64,000 nucleotides of DNA from NCBI RefSeq assembly GCF_003182475.1, contig NZ_QGTS01000017.1:31200-95199 (forward strand), written 5' to 3'. Positions 57,227 to 64,000 of the stretch are shown here, piece by piece. The DNA comes from Mangrovibacter plantisponsor. GTDB taxonomy: Bacteria > Pseudomonadota > Gammaproteobacteria > Enterobacterales > Enterobacteriaceae. Position numbers and translations under genes: made by a program. Numbering within the stretch: position 1 is the stretch's first letter; every line of letters begins with the position of its first letter. The notes below the pieces were generated by a model, which worked only from the letters and a program-made list of their open reading frames with translations, had not been told where the DNA came from and did no database searches.

Positions 57227-58159
57227 ATGCCGACCCCAAAAATTGCCGTTATTGGCGAATGTATGATTGAGTTGTCGCAAAAAGGCGCAGATGTTCATCG
57301 CGGTTTTGGCGGCGACACCCTGAACACGTCTGTTTATATTGCCCGTCAGGTTGATGAGTCTGCGTTGTCAGTACACTACATCACTGCTCTGGGTACAGAC
57401 AGCTTCAGTCAGCAAATGCTGAATGCATGGCAGCAGGAAAATGTACAAACGAGTCTGATACAACAAATGGAAAACCGCCTGCCAGGGCTTTATTACATCG
57501 AAACCGATGACACTGGCGAGCGTACATTTTACTACTGGCGCAACGAAGCCGCAGCCCGTTACTGGCTGGAGAGCGACCAGGCAGATACCATTTGCCAGCA
57601 ACTGGCACAGTTCGACTACCTGTACCTGAGCGGTATCAGTCTTGCAATCCTTAGCCCGGAAAGCCGTGAAAAATTGCTGAACCTGTTACGCCAGTGCCGT
57701 GAAAACGGTGGGAAAGTTATTTTTGATAATAACTATCGCCCACGTTTGTGGCGCAGCAAAGAAGAGACTCAGCAGGTTTATCACCAAATGCTGACCTGTA
57801 CAGACATTGCCTTCCTGACTCTGGACGATGAAGACGCTTTATGGGGTGAAAAACCTGTAGAGGAAGTGATTCACCGCACTCAGGCGGCTGGTGTACGTGA
57901 AGTTGTGATTAAACGTGGTGCCGACAGTTGCCTGGTGGCTATTCAGGGGCAGGCAACAATTAATGTTCCGGCCGTGAAACTCCCCAAAGACAAAGTGGTT
58001 GATACCACTGCAGCAGGCGACTCCTTCAGCGCAGGCTACCTGGCGGTTCGCCTCACCGGAGCCAGTGCAGAAGATGCAGCAAAACGCGGCCACCTGACAG
58101 CCAGTACGGTTATTCAGTACCGCGGAGCGATTATCCCTCGCGAAGCAATGCCTGACTGA
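57227..58159 (+). CDS. kdgK: 2-dehydro-3-deoxygluconokinase KdgK
   Basis: 310-residue PfkB-family kinase (E. coli 309) that phosphorylates KDG to KDPG in hexuronate/pectin catabolism, feeding the Entner-Doudoroff aldolase. GGDTLNTSVYIAR near the N-terminus replaces the sugar-kinase GG motif; the C-terminal VDTTAAGDSFSAGYLA has the catalytic aspartate. It lies between divergent pdeH and convergent yhjJ, as in E. coli. Confidence 0.97.
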   Translation: MPTPKIAVIGECMIELSQKGADVHRGFGGDTLNTSVYIARQVDESALSVHYITALGTDSFSQQMLNAWQQENVQTSLIQQMENRLPGLYYIETDDTGERTFYYWRNEAAARYWLESDQADTICQQLAQFDYLYLSGISLAILSPESREKLLNLLRQCRENGGKVIFDNNYRPRLWRSKEETQQVYHQMLTCTDIAFLTLDDEDALWGEKPVEEVIHRTQAAGVREVVIKRGADSCLVAIQGQATINVPAVKLPKDKVVDTTAAGDSFSAGYLAVRLTGASAEDAAKRGHLTASTVIQYRGAIIPREAMPD

Positions 58160-58167
58160 TTCCGGCG

Positions 58168-58205
58168 TACTCTCCCGGGCCTCCGGGAGAGTATTTCTAT
58201 ATTTT
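58168..58205 (+). terminator. Terminator after kdgK
   Basis: TACTCTCCCGG (58168-58178) pairs perfectly over 11 bp with CCGGGAGAGTA (58183-58193) around GCCT, followed by TTTCTATATTTT. Confidence 0.9.
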
Positions 58206-58266
58206 GCCTTTCCAGCCGTTCTCTGCAGCACGTCTTTCTTGCCTGAACTTTGCTGTTAAAGCTGGT

Positions 58267-59766
58267 TCACTTCCCCGATGTATTGCCCGCGCCGGATGCC
58301 GCCGGTGTTTCTGGCGCATCTGGAGCTACAGGCGAAGCAGGGACGTCAACTGGCATATGCTTCCCCCAGATTTCGCGTAGCGTTTTCGGGTTAACCTCAG
58401 CCTCACCCTGCGGCTGCAACAATACCAGTGCCGTACCCTGTGAGAGCATCTGGTGCAGTTCCTGATTAATTTCAGCAATAGTCACTGACCCCAGAAAATC
58501 TTCGCGCAGTTTTTGATACTGCTCAGGCGCAATATCCACCACCTGGTTTTGCAGTGAACGAAGCCGCTGATTCATCAGCACCCCGGTATCAGTACGGGCG
58601 TAGGTGGCAAACAACGTTTGCAACTCTTTGCGTTTCTGTTCTATTAGCGCATCCACACTTTCTTGTGGTAACCCTTTTTCCCGGACGTTCGCCAGCTCTT
58701 CACTCAAAAGCGCCATGTTTTTATCCAGCGTGGCACCCGGTGAGTCCAGATTAAGCCCGCACTGGGCGCGTTGATAGAGCACACGGCAGTCAAAGCCAAG
58801 GCCTGTATCTTTCACTTTACGCTTTTCCATGGCCTGCTGAACATGCCAGAAAAGCGCTTCACGGGCCAGGTCAGCACGCCAGTAATGGAGCAGCGCCGCC
58901 GAATCACGAATAGGTTCCCAGGGGGTATCCCACATGACAGAAAGCCGGTCTTGCTGCAGGTGGTTACTTATCAGGCTTACGGCATCAGACTTCAGCGGTT
59001 GTAATGTCGGGAGCGTAACCGGTGCCGTACGTTTGCCAGTGAGAGGGCCAAAAATTTTGGCAATTTGCTCAGACACACCGCGGCTGTCAATATTGCCGAC
59101 AATTATCAGTGTCATGGCATCTGGGGTGTACCATTTTGCGTAAAAAGCCTTTAACGCGGCCATATCAACAGGTTGCGCCAGCGAGGCGCCGGGAGCATGA
59201 GCCAGCATTGCAGAGCCCTGCAAGCGGTAGCGCCACCATGCGTCCTGCGGGTTAGCCGGCCAGGTTTTCACCATATCTTCTGTCGACAGCGCTTTATCAA
59301 TACTTTCCTGTGTAATCGCCAGTTTACCGCTGGCATCAGCCAGCCAGGACAACGCTTCTTTCAACAAATCGTCACGGTTATTCGGCAGGCTCATGTCGTA
59401 CATAGTAAAGTTATACGACACCAACGCGGGGGGCGCGGGACGATTCGGATCAATACTTTGCTGCCATAAAGACCGGGCCTGAAGTGCTGGCAGGCTGCCG
59501 CTCTGCGTCAGCGCAATACGCGGAATAAATGCAGTGAAACCACTCTGCTGAGCGGTTTCTGCCAGAGAACCTGTGTTTACTGACAGGCGAATCTCAATGC
59601 GGTCACTGGGGCGCTGCGGAGTTTGAAGAATTTGCCATTTCAGGCCATTAGGCAGCTTCCCTTCCTGCCATGCGGGATCGGGCTGTAGTGCATCCGCCTG
59701 CGCAAAACCAGAGGCTGTCAGCATCAACACCCCACTGGCTAAAAGTCGAATTCTGTTGCCCTGCAT
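58267..59766 (-). CDS. yhjJ: Periplasmic M16-like protein YhjJ (probable pseudo-peptidase)
   Basis: 499 residues (E. coli 498) with a Sec signal peptide (RLLASGVLMLTASGFAQA). Insulinase-like fold: the first half contains the M16 layout, but the zinc motif HxxEH is replaced by GFTAFIPRIAL (after GSLAETAQQS), so it should lack metallopeptidase activity. The C-terminal extension is Ala/Pro/Ser-rich. In E. coli the role is unknown and the protein is periplasmic. Confidence 0.92.
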   Translation of the reverse strand: MQGNRIRLLASGVLMLTASGFAQADALQPDPAWQEGKLPNGLKWQILQTPQRPSDRIEIRLSVNTGSLAETAQQSGFTAFIPRIALTQSGSLPALQARSLWQQSIDPNRPAPPALVSYNFTMYDMSLPNNRDDLLKEALSWLADASGKLAITQESIDKALSTEDMVKTWPANPQDAWWRYRLQGSAMLAHAPGASLAQPVDMAALKAFYAKWYTPDAMTLIIVGNIDSRGVSEQIAKIFGPLTGKRTAPVTLPTLQPLKSDAVSLISNHLQQDRLSVMWDTPWEPIRDSAALLHYWRADLAREALFWHVQQAMEKRKVKDTGLGFDCRVLYQRAQCGLNLDSPGATLDKNMALLSEELANVREKGLPQESVDALIEQKRKELQTLFATYARTDTGVLMNQRLRSLQNQVVDIAPEQYQKLREDFLGSVTIAEINQELHQMLSQGTALVLLQPQGEAEVNPKTLREIWGKHMPVDVPASPVAPDAPETPAASGAGNTSGK

Positions 59767-59949
59767 GTATACCCCTGCTCAACATTCCTGGTAAAAAAAC
59801 ACTGATGGCCTGTGCCATCCAGACATAACGTTCAGGCATGTTGCTTAGACAGCAAAAAAGGCCAAACGTCACGCAATAATGTGAAATTAAAAGCCAATTA
59901 TGCGCAAGAGCCCGCGGCAAGGGCAAGTCACCGCGGGGAATTAAGCCGG

Positions 59950-61236
59950 TCAGGAAGGAATTTTTTGGGATTTTTTATCACTCGCTGCGCCAGAGAGCAC
60001 ATCAACGAGTTGTTTTTCATCCAGTTCGTTCACTTGTTTGGCAACAAAAATGGTTGCCACGCCGTTACCAACCAGGTTGGTCAGTGCACGGGCTTCCGAC
60101 ATAAAACGGTCAATGCCCAAAATTAATGCCAGGCCTGCAACGGGTAAGTGCCCCACCGCTGAAATGGTGGCGGCCAGAACAATAAAGCCACTACCGGTTA
60201 CACCGGCTGCGCCTTTAGATGACAACAGCAACACAACCAGTAATGTAATCTGGTGCATAATATCCATATGGCTGTTCGTTGCCTGGGCGATAAATACCGC
60301 TGCCATTGTCAGGTAAATAGCCGTGCCATCGAGGTTAAAGGAATACCCGGTAGGAATAACCAGACCGACGACAGATTTACGGCATCCCAGTTTTTCCATT
60401 TTATCCAGCATACGTGGCAATGCTGATTCAGAGGATGACGTACCAAGAACAATCAACAGTTCTTCTTTGATATAACGGATAAATTTAAAGATGCTGAACC
60501 CGGTATAACGAGCAATACTTCCCAGAACCAAAAACACAAACAGCAGGCAAGTGATATAAAAACAGATAATCAACTGCCCTAATTGCAACAGTGACCCGAC
60601 ACCGTATTTACCAATAGTAAATGCCATTGCCCCAAATGCACCAATCGGTGCCAGGCGCATAATCATATTGATAATGCCAAAAATGACACCAGAGAAACTT
60701 TCAATCACATTAAAAATTAACTGGCCTTTTTGCCCCAGGCGATGCAAAGCAAAACCAAACAGCACAGAAAATAATAACACCTGCAAAATATTGCCGCTGG
60801 CGAATGCGCCAATCACACTGTGGGGAATAACATCCAGTAAGAAAGGAACTACACCGGTTTTTTCTGCCTGTTGTGTCCAGGCTGCAACAGCACTGGCATC
60901 CAGCGTGGCCGGGTCAACATTCATACCTGCACCAGGCTGCAATATATTCACCACCACCAGACCGATGATTAATGCAACGGTACTGACCACTTCAAAATAG
61001 AGCAAAGCCACTGCGCCGGTACGGCCTACGGATTTCATACTTTCCATCCCGGCAATACCTGTAACAACAGTACAAAAGATGACTGGGGCAATGATCATTT
61101 TGATTAATTTAACAAAAGCATCACCAAAAGGTTTCATCTGCGCACCCAGATCAGGCCAGAAGTGTCCCAGAATAACCCCGACGGCTATTGCGGCCAGGAC
61201 CTGAAAATAGAGGCTTTTGAACAACGAGGTTTTCAT
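59950..61236 (-). CDS. dctA: C4-dicarboxylate:H+/Na+ symporter DctA
   Basis: 428 residues, the same as E. coli DctA, for aerobic uptake of succinate, fumarate, malate and aspartate. DAACS-family features include the serine-rich re-entrant loop [13 protein letters not shown] and the [12 protein letters not shown] and [11 protein letters not shown] segments. ATG 61236 has AAGGA at seven bases; the frame extends nine codons upstream without conservation. A possible CRP half-site (TGTGATGCGTGTTA on the minus strand) is at about 61318-61331. 183 bp before yhjJ. Confidence 0.97.
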   Translation of the reverse strand: MKTSLFKSLYFQVLAAIAVGVILGHFWPDLGAQMKPFGDAFVKLIKMIIAPVIFCTVVTGIAGMESMKSVGRTGAVALLYFEVVSTVALIIGLVVVNILQPGAGMNVDPATLDASAVAAWTQQAEKTGVVPFLLDVIPHSVIGAFASGNILQVLLFSVLFGFALHRLGQKGQLIFNVIESFSGVIFGIINMIMRLAPIGAFGAMAFTIGKYGVGSLLQLGQLIICFYITCLLFVFLVLGSIARYTGFSIFKFIRYIKEELLIVLGTSSSESALPRMLDKMEKLGCRKSVVGLVIPTGYSFNLDGTAIYLTMAAVFIAQATNSHMDIMHQITLLVVLLLSSKGAAGVTGSGFIVLAATISAVGHLPVAGLALILGIDRFMSEARALTNLVGNGVATIFVAKQVNELDEKQLVDVLSGAASDKKSQKIPS

Positions 61237-61504
61237 AAGGTGTCCTTGAAATATAATCCGCATGACGGATGGAAAACTGACCGGGAAATTAACATCTAAG
61301 AAACATTTTAAAAACTAACACGCATCACACATTCAACAAGACAAGAACGCAATTGCAATAACAATAGTTACATAAGGGCCTGCTGCACATTTTCAGCAGT
61401 AAGAAACCAGGCAGAAGAAAGACAGGAAGGCGCCAGGAAGGCCATTATTACCAGAAGAACACCAGGCCGCCGGAATAACCGGCAGCGAAATCAAGGCAGA
61501 GTAA
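61237..61504. other. pdeK/dctA intergenic region
   Basis: 268 bp. Contains the dctA promoter region, with a weak CRP-like half-site noted under dctA, and a short GCCGG-AATAA-CCGGC stem at about 61470-61484 after pdeK. Nothing else recognised. Confidence 0.4.
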
Positions 61505-63511
61505 TTAGCGGGCGTCGTTAGCAGGCAGATAGTCGCGGGAAAATACCTCAGGAGTAACAGCTTTACCAAACAGGAACCCTTGCCCTACTGCAACACCTGC
61601 GTCTTCCAGCCACTTGCGCTGGATTTCCGTTTCCACACCTTCAGCCACGATTTTCAAACCCAGCGTCTTCGCCAGAGAGAGAATAACGGACACCATGTTG
61701 CTGTCGTCAGGCAAACTGCTCACAAATCCTTTGTCAATTTTCAGGATATCAATAGGCACAGCTTTAATGTGATGTAAATGATTCAGGCTGGCATAGCCCA
61801 TACCGAAATCATCCAGCGCAATCTGAAGCCCGGCATCATGCAGCGGACGCAGAATATTTACCGCTTCTTGCGGGTCATCAATACGGCGGCTTTCCGTTAT
61901 TTCAAGAATCAGAGTGCCGGGCTGGATTTTGTAGTGACGCAGCAAAGACAACATATTGGGGATCATATTGCTGTCGAGCAATTGCAATGCGGAAAGATTC
62001 ACACTCAATGGCAAATTAACCCCACGGTTTTGCCATTGTGCAAGCAGAGCCAGAGATTCCTCCATGACCCAGCGCCCCACTTTAACCATCAGGCCACAGG
62101 CTTCAATACGCTCAATCAGGCCTTCGGGTAAATCCCAGCTACCATCAGGCTGGCGCATCCGCAACAAGACTTCCGCACTCAGCACAGCCCCGGTACGCAT
62201 ATCAACCTGGGGTTGTAGCCAAATAGCAAACTGCCGGTTTTCCATCGCCTTGAGAATATCGTTTTCCTCAGTCAGGCGTTGTAACGCAATGGCGTGCTGC
62301 CCGGGTTCATAAAACTCCACCTGATTTTTCCCGGCACGGCGCGCACTTTGGCTGGCAGACACCGCTCGCTGGAAAAATAACTGCGCGTCATCCTCACCTT
62401 CTTTTTGCATGGCAATACCAATGCTGGCAGAAGGCCGTAACTGCAAGGGGCCGAGATTGAGCGAATCACCCAGCGCGTTCAGCACCTGGTTACTTAATGT
62501 CATCGCAACCCAGGGTTTATCCACTCCCTGAACCAGGGCAACAAAATCCGTGGCATTAATTTGTGCAAGAAAGGCGTGCTGCCCCAGCGCATTACGAAGT
62601 TTATCCACCAGCATAAGCAACAACGCTTCTCGCTGGGCTTCATGCAATACGCCATCAGAATCCTGCAGTGTCTGGCAGGAAACAGCCAGAATAAAACACG
62701 GCCGAGATTCGCTCATTACATTTTCCAGCAGCGCCAGAAAGAGGTCTTTATTGGGTAATTCGCTCACCGGGAAACGCGTGCTAAGCCGGTGCATATGTTC
62801 ATGGAGTTGTATTATCCGGGTTTGGTTACGGTTATAAGTTTTAACCAACAACCCGATTTCATCGTCAGCGTGTAGTGCAGGTACAGGCAACTGATGTTCT
62901 ATCGCTTCAGATTCGGCAGCAGAGGCCAGTGAACTGGCGATATCCCTTAATGGGTGCACCACCAGGCGGTTAATACACCAGGTCACCGCGACAGACATCA
63001 TCAGAGACAAGAGCAAAAATGTCGTAACCAGTGTTGAAATAACGCTGATGATGTAACGATACATTCGCCAGGAATCGGACTGTATTACCAGATAGGCCAG
63101 AGGCTGTGGGTTTGCAGGGCGTTCCAGCGAATAAAGTGGCAGCGAAATTTGTGCGGGCAATTCGAAAACACGGGCAACCCAAAGAGGTACCGGTTTTTCT
63201 GGCTGAAATACTACCCTTAATGCCTGAAAACGATTAGGTAATACCACATCGGCACGGCTGATAATGCCAGACGGAGTTATATGTTTAAGAATTGACTCAG
63301 CCTCGGGAATATCTGCTCTGAGAATAGCCCCAGACAATGGCTGGCGCACAGACCTGGCAATATTTTCCATTTGCATAACAGTATCATGCCGGTGCTGCTG
63401 TACCAGATGGAACAGTAAGACAAGCGTAAAAACAGCAATAAAAAATATGGCAACGCTTGCCACCATCGCCATTTGTTTTATTGTTAATGACCGGCTAACT
63501 CGCAAATTCAC
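61505..63511 (-). CDS. pdeK: Membrane-bound cyclic di-GMP phosphodiesterase PdeK (YhjK)
   Basis: 668 residues (E. coli 651). Transmembrane helix at about 11-36, a periplasmic sensing domain (about 40-155), a second helix (about 160-185), HAMP-like linker, a degenerate GGDEF domain (about 250-400; no GG(D/E)EF signature), then an EAL domain with EVLLR, VNLSALQL, LEITESRRIDD, DDFGMGYASL, KIDKGF and EGVET. The catalytic residues therefore look complete. It begins with GTG 63511, giving (M)NLRVSRSLTIKQMAM. In E. coli it sits just before bcsCZBA; those genes are not seen within this window. Confidence 0.94.
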   Translation of the reverse strand: MNLRVSRSLTIKQMAMVASVAIFFIAVFTLVLLFHLVQQHRHDTVMQMENIARSVRQPLSGAILRADIPEAESILKHITPSGIISRADVVLPNRFQALRVVFQPEKPVPLWVARVFELPAQISLPLYSLERPANPQPLAYLVIQSDSWRMYRYIISVISTLVTTFLLLSLMMSVAVTWCINRLVVHPLRDIASSLASAAESEAIEHQLPVPALHADDEIGLLVKTYNRNQTRIIQLHEHMHRLSTRFPVSELPNKDLFLALLENVMSESRPCFILAVSCQTLQDSDGVLHEAQREALLLMLVDKLRNALGQHAFLAQINATDFVALVQGVDKPWVAMTLSNQVLNALGDSLNLGPLQLRPSASIGIAMQKEGEDDAQLFFQRAVSASQSARRAGKNQVEFYEPGQHAIALQRLTEENDILKAMENRQFAIWLQPQVDMRTGAVLSAEVLLRMRQPDGSWDLPEGLIERIEACGLMVKVGRWVMEESLALLAQWQNRGVNLPLSVNLSALQLLDSNMIPNMLSLLRHYKIQPGTLILEITESRRIDDPQEAVNILRPLHDAGLQIALDDFGMGYASLNHLHHIKAVPIDILKIDKGFVSSLPDDSNMVSVILSLAKTLGLKIVAEGVETEIQRKWLEDAGVAVGQGFLFGKAVTPEVFSRDYLPANDAR

Positions 63512-63680
63512 GCTTTATTTTTCCCACCTGATTATTCTCATTTAGCCTGCCGATTATACTGCATTGTTGTGACTTTTTATTACTTCCTGGCGGATGATTT
63601 AGGGGTATTCGGTGAGTTTGAGTCTGAAAAGTGGGGGGAATGGTGTTGTTCACTTTGCACTGATGCTAGTGTGGCGAAAG
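63512..63680. other. Region upstream of pdeK
   Basis: About 170 bp with no gene. AT-rich near pdeK (probable promoter), then G-rich (GTGGGGGG-like) up to the first tandem repeat. Two GTGTGG-type words already occur at 63668-63675 and recur within the repeats. Confidence 0.35.
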
Positions 63681-63803
63681 TTCCGTTCACTTAAAGTGTA
63701 GTTGTTTCCGTTCACTTTTCACTGTGTCAGTGTGGTGAAAGTTCCGTTCACCTGCAGTGTGGTTGTTTCCGTTCACCTGCAGTGTGGTTGTTTCCGTTCA
63801 CCT
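63681..63803. repeat. Five-copy tandem repeat array (25-bp period)
   Basis: The 12-mer TTCCGTTCAC(C/T)T begins at 63681, 63706, 63742, 63767 and 63792: spacings 25, 36, 25 and 25 bp. Between copies lies a GCAGTGTGGTTGT-like segment; the first two copies end in CTT, the last three in CCT. The odd 36-bp step carries an 11-bp insertion including TGTCAGTGTGG. Too regular for chance; function unknown. Confidence 0.9.
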
Positions 63804-64000
63804 GACGTGATGTGGTTAATGTGGCTTCACAGCCTGTGAACGGGCTAAAGGGGGCTCGCCCCCTTTGCAATCCCCGTTTTCGCGGGCGACCGGTGCTGCG
63901 CACTTCGTTCACCTCCGGGCAGTCAGCCTGCGGCCGGCTCGACTCGGCATCCATGCCTCGGTTCGCCTTATTCCGCCGTCCGGGCGGAATAACCTTGTCT
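63804..64000. other. GC-rich, hairpin-rich non-coding block at window end
   Basis: Markedly more GC-rich than the preceding genes. It has two perfect stems: AAAGGGGGC/GCCCCCTTT (63847-63866, 2-nt centre) and TTATTCCGCC/GGCGGAATAA (63968-63992, 5-nt centre). A 68-codon open frame on the minus strand (63748-63954) runs through the repeats and is probably not a gene. The composition and position beyond the conserved backbone suggest the edge of an accessory element. It continues beyond the window. Confidence 0.6.

Noticed and set aside
63681..63803. CRISPR array
   Set aside because: The repeats are 25 bp apart with near-identical intervening sequence instead of unique spacers, and no cas genes are present in the window.
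63748..63954. 68-codon open frame on the minus strand at the right end
   Set aside because: It reads through the tandem repeats and a perfect hairpin, has no ribosome-binding site that I can see and no recognised domain. Composition alone keeps it open.

Overview
The window is chromosomal DNA of an Enterobacteriaceae-type gammaproteobacterium. The gene order zntA-tusA-yhhQ-dcrB-yhhS, then yhiN-pitA-uspB-uspA-rsmJ-prlC-rlmJ-gor, then rcdB(yhjC)-yhjD-yhjE-pdeH-kdgK-yhjJ-dctA-pdeK, matches in order and orientation the segment of the Escherichia coli chromosome that carries these genes. Proteins along this backbone have the lengths of their E. coli counterparts. yhhT/acpT/nik, dtpB, the ars and acid-resistance genes, and yhjG, which E. 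coli has here, are absent. I cannot name the genus from sequence alone.

Three accessory blocks interrupt the backbone. Block 1 (about 4.5-30 kb) holds the complete arnBCADTEF lipid A modification operon with a PmrA-like box, a LysR/SDR divergent pair, several GNAT acetyltransferases and a tartrate/D-malate dehydrogenase with its LysR regulator. It also holds the most interesting locus of the window (15.1-24.2 kb): a GntR/FadR regulator, an M20D amidohydrolase, a ProC-like reductase and a RidA paralogue, all leftward, diverging from a LivJHMGF-type ABC transporter plus a VOC protein, all rightward. The transporter is preceded by a textbook-spaced sigma-54 promoter, a possible distant NtrC-like site and three related copies of a palindrome (AAGTGTATnCACTT type). 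I read it as a nitrogen-controlled uptake and deacylation pathway for an N-acylated amino or imino acid; the substrate is unknown.

Block 2 (40.0-49.2 kb) is formaldehyde detoxification (frmR, frmA, frmB, with an FrmR-type operator before both frmR and frmA) followed by a complete chromosomal sucrose PTS regulon (scrK-Y-A-B-R) with three ScrR operators and a CRP-like site. Block 3 (49.3-52.5 kb) holds a single-span membrane protein resembling the STY4199 family, a GNAT protein and an SDR.

Regulatory elements readable directly include a preQ1-I-like riboswitch whose pseudoknot captures the yhhQ ribosome-binding site, an essentially perfect sigma-28 (FliA) promoter before pdeH, paired hairpins in the uspA leader, and several strong terminators. 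The convergent pitA/uspB gap contains a perfect 27-bp duplication and further stacked hairpins. The right end (63.68-64.0 kb), beyond pdeK where bcs genes would be expected, carries 25-bp tandem repeats followed by a GC-rich, hairpin-rich block that I do not recognise.
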